A program made the position numbers and the translations under genes. The notes below the pieces were generated by a model that was not told where the DNA came from, made no database searches, and was given only the letters and a program-made list of their open reading frames with translations. Positions 19,993-28,347 of a DNA stretch of 64,000 nt are shown here, in pieces. This DNA comes from Pokkaliibacter plantistimulans. Its GTDB lineage: Bacteria > Pseudomonadota > Gammaproteobacteria > Pseudomonadales > Balneatricaceae. The stretch lies in contig NZ_CP177354.1 in assembly GCF_046844695.1 (NCBI RefSeq), positions 806,001 to 870,000 of the forward strand, read 5' to 3'. Positions within the stretch are counted from its first letter, which is position 1; every line of letters begins with the position of its first letter.

Positions 19993-20630
19993 CTTCCAAA
20001 GGTTTTAATTACTTCATTAATTACTTTTTGTTGATTTGATTTGTCTGACTTTCCTAATATTTCTATTCCATTACTTGTTACTCGAAAGTAAACTCTAGCA
20101 CCATCTCGTGCACGAGCCTCGGAAAGTCCGTGTCCGATAGGTTTGGTCCCTATTCCTGGATTAAGGTTTCCGTTTTGTAGTTGGGCTGTCAATTTATCAA
20201 TGCTGTCCTGATGAGAACGACCAGTTATTTCTGCTTCTTTTACTAATTTTGGATTTCCCTCAATTCTTGAGATTAATGGTCGCGGAGTGGAATTAAACAC
20301 CGCCCCCAAATCACCCACGCCTGAATCTGCAGGATAGCCATAAATACCACTGTCCGCATCGTCATAAACGGGATAGCTGGTGCTGTTATCTACGCCAATA
20401 TCACTCGGAAAGCTAATCGTAGTATTAGGGAAAGGGTCTGTCTGAGCGGGATAGTTTGCACTGCTGCTCTCGATATCACCGCTCTGATCAGGTGTCCATA
20501 CAATTGTGTTACCGCTGGGTTCGGTCGCAATATATGTGTCACCAATGCGCTGGAAAGGGAGCGTTTGGTCACCCTTGCGTATGGCTACTAGAGTTCCTCT
20601 GTCCGTATAGATGCCGTGGCTGTCAGGCAT
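19989..20630 (-). CDS. CT-B: orphan C-terminal toxin module
   Basis: A 213-residue fragment without any Rhs core. Its middle has SGIYGYPADSG, resembling the GVYGYLP junction of the other two modules. The last 90 residues form a separate domain: NPKLVKEAEITGRSHQDSID, then LSEARARDGARVYFR and EILGKSDKSNQQKVINEVIK. The RARDGARVYFR... DKSNQQKV pattern is reminiscent of RelE/ParE-like RNase folds, but this is a by-eye impression. No Shine-Dalgarno sequence precedes the ATG, and a stop lies five codons upstream, so it is probably a displaced module not expressed on its own. Confidence 0.62.
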   Translation of the reverse strand: MPDSHGIYTDRGTLVAIRKGDQTLPFQRIGDTYIATEPSGNTIVWTPDQSGDIESSSANYPAQTDPFPNTTISFPSDIGVDNSTSYPVYDDADSGIYGYPADSGVGDLGAVFNSTPRPLISRIEGNPKLVKEAEITGRSHQDSIDKLTAQLQNGNLNPGIGTKPIGHGLSEARARDGARVYFRVTSNGIEILGKSDKSNQQKVINEVIKTFGR

Positions 20631-20671
20631 CAGATATGCTGCAGACTATTCATGCTGCACGACAAGCCAAG

Positions 20672-21112
20672 TTACATGTGCCGAGCAATTTCATTGTTCA
20701 GCTGATGAAAAAAATCGTTGATATCTATTGTAATTGACCAATGTGTACCGCCAGCCTCAGAAATTTCATACCTATCTTCTGATATTTTTCCTATGTATAT
20801 GTCATCTATATCTTGCCCTCTAAAAGCAAATCTCAGACCATGGGTTGTTCTGTATTCGTAAACTCTATCAACTTCCTCATCTGTTTTGCTTTCAATATTC
20901 TCATAGAAATTTTTTATTGACTCGGCGATAGACATATTTTCTTGTAAAACTGAAAGTTCATCATCTAAAATTGCTTTTTTATTTTCAGTAAACCAATTTA
21001 TTTCACCGAGGTTTTCTGACTTTGCTTGAACGATGAATTTTTCTTTGTTTCTGATGTTAAACGTGTAAAGCTCTTGTTCTTTATGCTCGATCTTTATTTC
21101 AAGATCTGACAT
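20672..21112 (-). CDS. hypothetical immunity-like protein, 146 residues
   Basis: I do not recognise it. It is acidic and soluble, with a helical centre (SVLQENMSIAESIKNFYENI) and a C-terminal HWSITIDINDFFHQLNNEIA. It starts 15 nt after the broken copy of the 69-residue gene and is transcribed with the array. No toxin tail directly precedes it, so it may be an immunity gene left behind after its toxin was replaced by the current CT-A module. Confidence 0.55.
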   Translation of the reverse strand: MSDLEIKIEHKEQELYTFNIRNKEKFIVQAKSENLGEINWFTENKKAILDDELSVLQENMSIAESIKNFYENIESKTDEEVDRVYEYRTTHGLRFAFRGQDIDDIYIGKISEDRYEISEAGGTHWSITIDINDFFHQLNNEIARHM

Positions 21113-21126
21113 TTTATTTTCCTTTT

Positions 21127-21286
21127 AACAGCTTATTGATCTGCTTTCCAAGCGCCAATAATTTTTTCTGGGGGATGTAGTCGATTTCTTTGAAACTCCC
21201 ATCTATTGTGTGTAAGTAAGTGTTCGGTATCTTTTTGGCCTTGGATTTTACTTCTTCTGTTATTTAAGGTGTCTTTGTTTTTTCAT
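21127..21286 (-). pseudogene. broken copy of the 69-residue module gene
   Basis: The DNA matches 16356-16504. A frameshift follows the first few codons (MKKQRHL, then a stop in frame, where the intact copy reads MKKTKAPEI). A second lies in a C-run: the intact gene has six C's and this copy five, before EKIIGAW. Recoverable residues TEEVKSKAKKIPNTYLHTID match the intact TEEIKSKAKKMPNAYLYTID. The 3' third is missing, cut at the junction with the 146-residue gene. Confidence 0.75.
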
Positions 21287-21289
21287 GAA

Positions 21290-21718
21290 TTACGAGTACT
21301 TTTTGATAAGGTGAAGCCGTCTGGTGTCATTGGTTAGCATGAGCTTTATATAAGCAAAAAAGTCATTCTCATCATCATCTCCTACTCCAAGGCCTGGCAT
21401 CGGCTGGTCCTGAGCAATCCACCACGACGGATAGTCTATCTTGAATACAATTTTCCCTCTTTGTTGTATTGAAAAGGTAGTAGTAGTGTCTATGTGTGAG
21501 TAATCAAATGACATTTCTTTGGTGACTATTTCTATAGTGTTGTCTCCTAAGCGGAGGTAGATAGACTCGTTAGCAATGTAAAGAATAGCAAAATTGTCTA
21601 AAATTTTTTCACCTATACCTGAAAATTTTTTATTTTTTACTTGATGTATTTTTATATTTCCCGTTCTTTCATCGAATTGGATTTCATTAGCCTTGTCATT
21701 GAATTTTTCTATTATCAT
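21290..21718 (-). CDS. Imm-A: immunity protein candidate for the full-length Rhs toxin
   Basis: A 142-residue soluble protein, AT-rich. ATG 21718 lies 10 nt after the Rhs stop; a TTG at 21751 would overlap the rhs end. It has the same plan as Imm-C: FDERTG near the N-terminus, IVFKIDYPSWWIAQDQPMPG, and an acid DDDENDFFAYIK patch near the C-terminus. As the gene directly behind the only full-length Rhs gene, it is the expected protector against the active CT-A toxin. Mechanism is not visible. Confidence 0.75.
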   Translation of the reverse strand: MIIEKFNDKANEIQFDERTGNIKIHQVKNKKFSGIGEKILDNFAILYIANESIYLRLGDNTIEIVTKEMSFDYSHIDTTTTFSIQQRGKIVFKIDYPSWWIAQDQPMPGLGVGDDDENDFFAYIKLMLTNDTRRLHLIKKYS

Positions 21719-21728
21719 GTTTTGGGTC

Positions 21729-24700
21729 TCAATGGTCTGGGTTGACGCCAAGAAGGATATTTATTTCTGGATCTTTTTGCATCGACTTTTCGATTACTGT
21801 ATCCCAATCGCCATATTTGTCGAAAAGATCATCAGGAGTGGGCCCGATTGGGTCGCCATAGCGCTTGATGTTTCCGCTCTCAAGAACTTTTACTTCTTCA
21901 TCCGTCATTAAGGAACGGGCTTCGATTTTCTGGGTATTTCTCTGGAGCACAACTCTTCTTGCAATCTGTTCAGAGCTTGCGCCCTGAACTTTCATTCTTG
22001 CTATTGCCTGCTCTAGCTCTTGTGAGCCACTTACATAGTCAAGCCTAATTTTTCGGTTTCTCTCAACAAAAGTGACATCTGTGAAATCGTATAACGGATT
22101 GTCATAACGACTACTCGGCTTTGGTAGGTATCCGTAGACTCCGCGTTCATCTGGATAAACTCCAGCAGGTAGCTCTTTGATGCTGGAGGTTCTGACTGTG
22201 GATTTCTCGAGTGTCCCCGACAAAGTAACCGCTTTGCTGCCAAGTTTCGTTGCTGCTGCACCACCTGCAACGCCAGCAATCAAGCTGCCGCCTTGCTGAG
22301 CCTCATTGGTGTATGGGGCAAGTAGATCGATGTTATACGGCTCGGTGTCTCGGAATGTCTGGAACGCACCTTGGTCGAACATGCCGCTTTGCTCAGCAAT
22401 GAGCGTAAAGCCATCGGCTGCTTTCTTGGTGACATTGACTGCTCCGTTAAACAGCTCCGGACCGAAGTTGACGACTGACTTTGCTACACCTTTTAAGCCT
22501 TCACCAGGAGAAGTAAAGGCTTCAGTCACCGAGTTGGCAATGCTGTAGCCGATATTGCCAAGTGACTTCATCAGTCCTGCGCCCATGTAGGTTGCAGGGC
22601 TCTGGCTATCTAAAGCCCCATCCTGAATGCTATCCCAGTAAGATTGCATATCTTGCTGATTACGGGCGAGGAATCCCTCCTCCTTACACGTCAACCCCAG
22701 AGGATCGACCCAGTTCACCGGATTGGGGGCATAACGATACGGGTTGAGTCCGCCCAGCAGGCCGATGGGGTCCTGGCTGATATAGCGGCCGGTATGAGGG
22801 TCGTAATAGCGATGGCGGTTGTAATGCAGACCGCTCTCATCATCGAAGTACTGGCCCTGAAAGCGCAACGGGTTGCGTACCTGCTCGATACTGATCTGGG
22901 CTTCACCGAAGGCGCTGTAGCTGGCTTGCCAGACGACATGACCGAAACTGTCGGTAAGGCTCAGTGGCGTACCGAGGTGGTCAAGCTGGTAGTAGTAGAC
23001 CTGGCCGTCATCGATCAGCAGCAGCGGGCGGAAGCTGTCAGGCTCATACAGATACCAGCGATAGCGGCCTTCACTGACTTCACCCAGCAGGCGGTCACCC
23101 TCCCACAGGAAGACGGTGCTCTGGCGTTCGATTTTGCTAACCCAGCCATTGTCATCGTCGGCGTCATAGCCTTCTTCGCGGATCAGTTGACGGGTCTCTA
23201 CCCGCTTGACAATACGGCGGCCAAAACTGTCGTAGCCGTAGCGAGCCGTGACGTGCTTTTCCTTCACTTCGCGCAGCTGGTTGAGGGCGTCAAAGCGGCG
23301 CTGTTGCAGCGGCTGTTCGCCATCGGCCTGCGCCACGCTGATCTGGTTGCCGTAGGCATCGTAGCGGTAGCGCAGGCTGCCAAAGCGGGTCAGGCGATCA
23401 AAGGTGGCTTCACTGTTGTGATGCAGCGGGTTGCCCAGACTGTCGAAGTGGAAACCCTGCTGGCAAAAGGCGCTGTCCGGGTGACCGGGCAGGTCATGAT
23501 GATGCTGGCTTAACTGGCCGAGGGCATCGTACTGGAACTGCTGCAGGCCGCCCTGACTGTCCTCGATGCGCTGCAGTTGCTGATCCTGCCCAAAGTGATA
23601 GTCGCGCTGACGCTGCAGATGGGGCAGTTGCCAACGCTGCTGGCACAGTCGCCCGCGGCTGTCGAAGCGCTGTAGCAGCAGTAGGGTATCGTCCTGTTCG
23701 CCCAGATGGCGAGACACTTCCCGTGACTGGGCATCCAGTTCCCGGCGTAGCAGGCGTAACGGCGGCGCGTCGTGGTCACGTTGATAGCGCACCGTTTCCA
23801 GTTGCTGATCACGGTTGTAGCTGAAAAGTAACTGGCTGCCATCCGCCAGCGTCAGCCCCTGTAGCAGGCCCTGCTCATCGTGCTGATAGTGCAGAGCATA
23901 GATGCGCTCAGGCTGGCCGGAGGGCTCGGGCAGGCGCAGTTCGACCCGTTGTGGCTGACCGTTGGCACGGTAGTCGAAGCGCCATTCGGCCTCGGGGTTA
24001 CGGGTGGCCTGTAATCCACCGCGTAGGCGGGGCAGGAACTCCTCTTCCCAGCCCTGACCCTCTAGCAGGCAGCGGCGGCGCACAATCCGACCGGCGCTAT
24101 CACGTTCCAGCTCAACACGGCGCTGGCCCTCCGTAATCACGGCCAGTTTACCGCCTGCATCGTAGGTGTAGTGCTGTTCGCGACCATCAAAACCGATGGT
24201 GCGGGTGATGTGCTCATCGCCGTCGTAGTCGAGGTGATAGCGGCTGCCGTCACTGCGCAGCAGCGAGGTCAGGTTACGCTCGGCGTCATAGTCCAGCGTC
24301 AGGCTGGAGCCGTCGGGGAAGACCTGACGCACCGGCTGGGCCAGACCGTCATATTCCAGACTGAACGTGCGGCCATCGGGCAGGGTCTGGCTGAGCAGCT
24401 GACCGGCGTCGTTGTAGCGATACTGCGTCACCTCGGCCTGTGAGGGCTGAGCCTGAGCAAACTGCCGTCGCTCCACCACCCGGCCCTGCTCATAGCGTAC
24501 GGCGCTGATCCACTGGTCCGGGTTGAGCACGGCATTGACCCGCCCGTCTTCGTCATAGCTGAAGCGCCAGCGAGCCTGTCCGATGTGCAGCGAGGAGAGG
24601 CGGTCTGGCTGATCTTTGTCGTAATAGAAGGTGCGCGCCGGTGCAGCAGCGGGTAGCCATTGCTGTAGCCGTTCACGGCGGTCATAGACCCAGCGGCTGC

Positions 24701-26843
24701 GGGCGCCGCAGGCATCTTCCAGCCACAGTGGCTGCCCGGCGAGATTGAAGTGGCGTTTAAACAGCTCGCCGTCGTTGTCGCTCTGCTGAATCAGCTGACC
24801 GCGGTCGTTGTAGCGGAAGCGGTGGAACAGGCCGTCACTGTGCAGTTCGGCTTCGCGCTGGCCGCGATGGTTGTAGGCGTAGCGGATTTGATGGCCATTG
24901 CCGTCGGTATGCTGGATCAGGCGCTGGTGTTCATCATAGTCAAAGCGCTCTGTCCGCCCGTCCGGTGAGGTGATCTGCACGGGGCGCCACTGGCTGTTGT
25001 ACTGATGACGCCAGATACCGCCGCGGCCATCGGTCATGGTGGTAATACGTTGTAGTCGGTCATAGCTGAAGTGGTAGTGGTAGAGATCGCCCTCTCCCCA
25101 CTGTTCAATACATCGTGCTGCCGTGTGGCGGCTGTCGTAATGCTGCCAGCGGAAATAGTGGCTAAAACCACTGGCGCGGGTGCGCTGGAGGATCAGGCCG
25201 CGGTCATAGCGGTAGTGTTCGGTACGGCCATACTGGTCAGTCGCACTGAGCAGTTCACCCAGAGGGGAATAGTGATAGCGTGCCAGGGTGCTGAGCTGCG
25301 TGGCGACTTCCTGCCAGGCATCAAGGCGGACCTGATGGATAGCGGTCAGCAGTTCGCCCTGATATTCCAGGGTGATGGCGCTCTGATGGCCGTAACGAAT
25401 ACGGCTGAGGCGGTGCTGTTCATCGTAGTCGCAGTCATGGGTGCGACCATCGCTGGCACAGACGGTCTCCAGCTGCCATTGCTGTGTCGCCGGATTGCCG
25501 CGGCGGAAGCTCCAGCAACTGCCATCGCTGAGATAAAGATGAAAGCGCATGTCGCGCAATACGGTGTCGTAATCGTGCTTGAGTGCCATCCCCGAGGCTT
25601 GCTGATAACTCATACCGCCGTCGCCGACCCAGGCGAAAACATGTACCCGTCCTTCCGCATCGGTCAGCAGCAACTGGCGTTCGCCCTGCTCATCCTGTTG
25701 CAGCTCCAGCGTCTGGTGGTAAGCCGTGCGCCATCCCAGCCCCAGCCCGCTTTGCTGATCACAAAGGCCGGAGCGATACAGGCGTTGCCATTGCAGGGGG
25801 AACAGTCCCGGCTGGCTGAAGTCGGTCAGGCGCAGCACTTCTTCACCGCTGGCCAGCGACACGGGGTCACCACCAAAGCTCATGGCGCCCAGCGGCAGGG
25901 TGTTGCTGGTGTCGTCCATGGTCAGCGTCAGGGCGTCGCCGCTGACGTTGTTGAGTACGCCTCCCCAGCCGCCACCATAAGGTTCGGGATAGTTTGGCAA
26001 GGGGGACATCGGGTTCCCGGTCCCCCAGCAGCCGTCATCAGACAGTGTCAGATTGAGGGGAGGGGCGCCGAGACCGAGGTTGCTCAGCGCACCGGCCCAG
26101 TCGCCTTCGCCGATGCTGCTGATAACCTGGGGCAGCTTCGACAGCCCATCGGTGATGTTATAGAGGGTGCTGAGCGAGGGCAGACCGGCTTTACTCAGGC
26201 CATAGCTGATGGCGGTCTTGCCCACTGACTCCACCAGCGCAGGCAGCGAGCCAGAGCTGGCCGTGGAAATGATCCCCGTCACGGTGCTGAGACTGGGCAG
26301 GCCCGCTTTCTGCAACAGTGCATCGGCGCCAAGGCTTCCAAGGCTGCCTAACAGACTGCTGCTCCCGGTAAGGCTGGCTGCCGCACCGCTGATCGGCCCG
26401 GCAAAACCGCCAATGCTGCCCGCCACATTGCTGAATGCAGCGCTGGGGCCGCTCAGCAGATTGGCGGCGGCGCTGATCTGGCCAAGACCAAAACCCCCCG
26501 ATCCGCTGACGGCACCGGGCAGGGCAACACTCTTGGCACTGATGGCGGCATAACCACGACCATGGCCTTTGGCGCGTACGCTGTTGCCACTGCTGAACAG
26601 ATAGAGCTGGCCGTTTTGGATGGCATCGGCAACGCTGCGGCCAAGCTGGGTCAGGCTGTTGCTGCGGCTGGCCGCCGGACTGTTGATGCCCTGTAGCGCG
26701 CAAACCAGCGAGGTGCGGGCAGATTCGGGCAGGTTCTGCAGTAAGCGGGCGGCATCCCTGACTGCCGTAGCGCCTGGAAGGTTGGCCGTATCGGACAGAA
26801 TCAATAGCGAGCCATCGGTCGATGGCAAGGAAATACGCAGCAT
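21729..26843 (-). CDS. full-length Rhs-family polymorphic toxin with CT-A
   Basis: A 1704-residue Rhs protein. Residues 1-270 are a Gly/Ala/Ser/Leu-rich N-terminal region with an internal repeat (AGLPSLST twice) and no PAAR motif that I can see. Around 325-350 comes the DUF6531-like entry GDPVSLASGEEVLRLTDF, then a long YD-repeat shell (many Y.YD...G motifs). The core end is RYISQDPIGLLGGLNPYRYA with DPLGL at about residue 1400. The variable C-terminus (CT-A) includes GVYGYLPKP, IARMKVQGASSEQIARR and IKRYGDPIGPTPDDLFDKYG. I do not recognise the toxic activity. Release by cleavage after DPLGL is the family rule. ATG 26843 is preferred over TTG 26849. Confidence 0.88.
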   Translation of the reverse strand: MLRISLPSTDGSLLILSDTANLPGATAVRDAARLLQNLPESARTSLVCALQGINSPAASRSNSLTQLGRSVADAIQNGQLYLFSSGNSVRAKGHGRGYAAISAKSVALPGAVSGSGGFGLGQISAAANLLSGPSAAFSNVAGSIGGFAGPISGAAASLTGSSSLLGSLGSLGADALLQKAGLPSLSTVTGIISTASSGSLPALVESVGKTAISYGLSKAGLPSLSTLYNITDGLSKLPQVISSIGEGDWAGALSNLGLGAPPLNLTLSDDGCWGTGNPMSPLPNYPEPYGGGWGGVLNNVSGDALTLTMDDTSNTLPLGAMSFGGDPVSLASGEEVLRLTDFSQPGLFPLQWQRLYRSGLCDQQSGLGLGWRTAYHQTLELQQDEQGERQLLLTDAEGRVHVFAWVGDGGMSYQQASGMALKHDYDTVLRDMRFHLYLSDGSCWSFRRGNPATQQWQLETVCASDGRTHDCDYDEQHRLSRIRYGHQSAITLEYQGELLTAIHQVRLDAWQEVATQLSTLARYHYSPLGELLSATDQYGRTEHYRYDRGLILQRTRASGFSHYFRWQHYDSRHTAARCIEQWGEGDLYHYHFSYDRLQRITTMTDGRGGIWRHQYNSQWRPVQITSPDGRTERFDYDEHQRLIQHTDGNGHQIRYAYNHRGQREAELHSDGLFHRFRYNDRGQLIQQSDNDGELFKRHFNLAGQPLWLEDACGARSRWVYDRRERLQQWLPAAAPARTFYYDKDQPDRLSSLHIGQARWRFSYDEDGRVNAVLNPDQWISAVRYEQGRVVERRQFAQAQPSQAEVTQYRYNDAGQLLSQTLPDGRTFSLEYDGLAQPVRQVFPDGSSLTLDYDAERNLTSLLRSDGSRYHLDYDGDEHITRTIGFDGREQHYTYDAGGKLAVITEGQRRVELERDSAGRIVRRRCLLEGQGWEEEFLPRLRGGLQATRNPEAEWRFDYRANGQPQRVELRLPEPSGQPERIYALHYQHDEQGLLQGLTLADGSQLLFSYNRDQQLETVRYQRDHDAPPLRLLRRELDAQSREVSRHLGEQDDTLLLLQRFDSRGRLCQQRWQLPHLQRQRDYHFGQDQQLQRIEDSQGGLQQFQYDALGQLSQHHHDLPGHPDSAFCQQGFHFDSLGNPLHHNSEATFDRLTRFGSLRYRYDAYGNQISVAQADGEQPLQQRRFDALNQLREVKEKHVTARYGYDSFGRRIVKRVETRQLIREEGYDADDDNGWVSKIERQSTVFLWEGDRLLGEVSEGRYRWYLYEPDSFRPLLLIDDGQVYYYQLDHLGTPLSLTDSFGHVVWQASYSAFGEAQISIEQVRNPLRFQGQYFDDESGLHYNRHRYYDPHTGRYISQDPIGLLGGLNPYRYAPNPVNWVDPLGLTCKEEGFLARNQQDMQSYWDSIQDGALDSQSPATYMGAGLMKSLGNIGYSIANSVTEAFTSPGEGLKGVAKSVVNFGPELFNGAVNVTKKAADGFTLIAEQSGMFDQGAFQTFRDTEPYNIDLLAPYTNEAQQGGSLIAGVAGGAAATKLGSKAVTLSGTLEKSTVRTSSIKELPAGVYPDERGVYGYLPKPSSRYDNPLYDFTDVTFVERNRKIRLDYVSGSQELEQAIARMKVQGASSEQIARRVVLQRNTQKIEARSLMTDEEVKVLESGNIKRYGDPIGPTPDDLFDKYGDWDTVIEKSMQKDPEINILLGVNPDH

Positions 26844-27018
26844 AAGCAATCATCCCTGTGCTTAAGGCGGCTATCCATACAACTGGACTGGAAGCGAAAC
26901 GCTGAAACGGACTGGGCGGGTAACCTTATGCAGGGTTCCGCCCGACAAAAGTGAGCAGGAGTCTAGGGGGGAGCAGGGTTTGTGTCAATTTTGTGTGTCT
27001 GATTTTATTTTTGTGTAA

Positions 27019-28347
27019 TCAAATTGTGGTTTTGTGTTTAAGAATCTGGCGCCAGCTGTACCAGACAATACCCAGTGTCCGCACTACAAAAAACAGCCAG
27101 TAACTGAGCCACAGGCCGCTGTTACCCAGATCACGGCTCAGCCACCAGATCAGCATAAACAGCACGGCGGCGAGTAATACGGTATCGCGCATGGCTTTAA
27201 ACTGGCCGGTTGCAATCAGCAGGCCATCGAGCAGGTAACTCCATACGGCGATCAACGGCATCCACGCCAGCCAGGGCAGGTAATGATCAATCAGAGCCAG
27301 CACCTCAGGGACGCTGGTGAGCAGATGAGCCAGTGGCTGTCCGGCGAATAAGAACAGCAGTGTCCAGGCCAGTGCCGTCCAGCCTGACAGCCACGCAGCC
27401 GCACGAATGGTAAGGCGCAGCCGGGCCTGATCCCGCCGTCCCCAGGCCGCACCGCAGAGCGACTCCACCGCCTGAGCAAAGCCGTCCAGCACGTAGGAGG
27501 TCAGGCTCATCCCCTGCAGCAGAATGGCATTGGCAGCCAGAATGTCAGCGCCCAGCAGACTGCCCTGACGGGTCATCCAGGTCAGTACTCCGAGCAGGCA
27601 CAGGGTGCGGATAAACAGATCACGGTGGGCCTGAAACAGTTGCAGCCAGCGGCTCTGCAGCAGGCAGGACAGGCTCGGCCAGTGGCCGGGCAGCCGGGCC
27701 AGCGTATGCCAGAGCAGCCATAAACCACAGAAGCTGCCGAGATATTCGGCCACCACCGAAGCCCAGGCCACGCCTGCGCTGTACCAGCCCCACTGCACGC
27801 CGAGCAGGGCGTCCAGCAGAATGTTGGTGATGTTGATGCTGAGCATCATCAGTACCGGCGCGCGGGCGTGCTGCATGGCCAGCAGCACCCCCAGCAGCAC
27901 ATAGTTGAGCAGGGTAGCCGGCGCTGACCAGATGCGGATATGCAGATAGCTGAGCACCAGCTCACGGATGCTTTGCTCCGGGCTGAAGATATGTTCCAGC
28001 AGTAACAGTACCGGTTGCTGCAGCAGAATCAGCAGCAAGCCCAGACAGGTCGCCATCAGCATGGCCTGCAGGGCGCTGAGACGAATGCCATCACCGTCAT
28101 CCCGCCCATAGGCCTGAGCGATCACGCTGGTGGTGCCCATGCGCAGAAAACCAAAGGCCCAGAACAGCAGGCTGAAGGCCGAGGCACCGAGTGCCACGGC
28201 AGCCAGATGGCGGCTGTCAGGCAGGTGGCCGACGACGGCTGTGTCCACCAGCCCCAGCAGCGGCACACTGGCGTTGCTGACCATGATGGGCCAGGACAGG
28301 CGCCACAGCTGCTTCAGTGGACTGTCGGCGACGGGCTGGGTGTTCAT
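27019..28347 (-). CDS. MATE family efflux transporter
   Basis: A multidrug/toxin-extrusion type antiporter of 442 residues with about 12 hydrophobic helices. The N-terminal LSWPIMVSNASVPLLGLVDTAVVGHL is the classic DinF/NorM-type opening. The ATG at 28347 overlaps the znuB stop (ATGA), so the gene is translationally coupled to the zinc importer. The longer frame runs into znuB in the wrong frame. Co-transcription with zur-znuCB suggests zinc-dependent expression; whether it exports a metal chelator or is simply a passenger cannot be told. Confidence 0.9.
   Translation of the reverse strand: MNTQPVADSPLKQLWRLSWPIMVSNASVPLLGLVDTAVVGHLPDSRHLAAVALGASAFSLLFWAFGFLRMGTTSVIAQAYGRDDGDGIRLSALQAMLMATCLGLLLILLQQPVLLLLEHIFSPEQSIRELVLSYLHIRIWSAPATLLNYVLLGVLLAMQHARAPVLMMLSINITNILLDALLGVQWGWYSAGVAWASVVAEYLGSFCGLWLLWHTLARLPGHWPSLSCLLQSRWLQLFQAHRDLFIRTLCLLGVLTWMTRQGSLLGADILAANAILLQGMSLTSYVLDGFAQAVESLCGAAWGRRDQARLRLTIRAAAWLSGWTALAWTLLFLFAGQPLAHLLTSVPEVLALIDHYLPWLAWMPLIAVWSYLLDGLLIATGQFKAMRDTVLLAAVLFMLIWWLSRDLGNSGLWLSYWLFFVVRTLGIVWYSWRQILKHKTTI

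Noticed and set aside
20456..20737. 93-codon plus-strand ORF over CT-B
   Set aside because: Antisense shadow; the minus-strand CT-B frame shares the GIYGY motif with the other modules and pairs with Imm-B.
18048..22150. naming the enzymatic activity of CT-A and CT-C
   Set aside because: The conserved YG...GPT pattern seems familiar from Rhs C-termini, but I cannot assign a nuclease, deaminase or other activity from sequence alone.
25071..26853. long ORFs on both strands overlapping the Rhs N-terminal and early shell region
   Set aside because: Shadows from GC-rich coding DNA; the 1704-residue Rhs frame explains the sequence.
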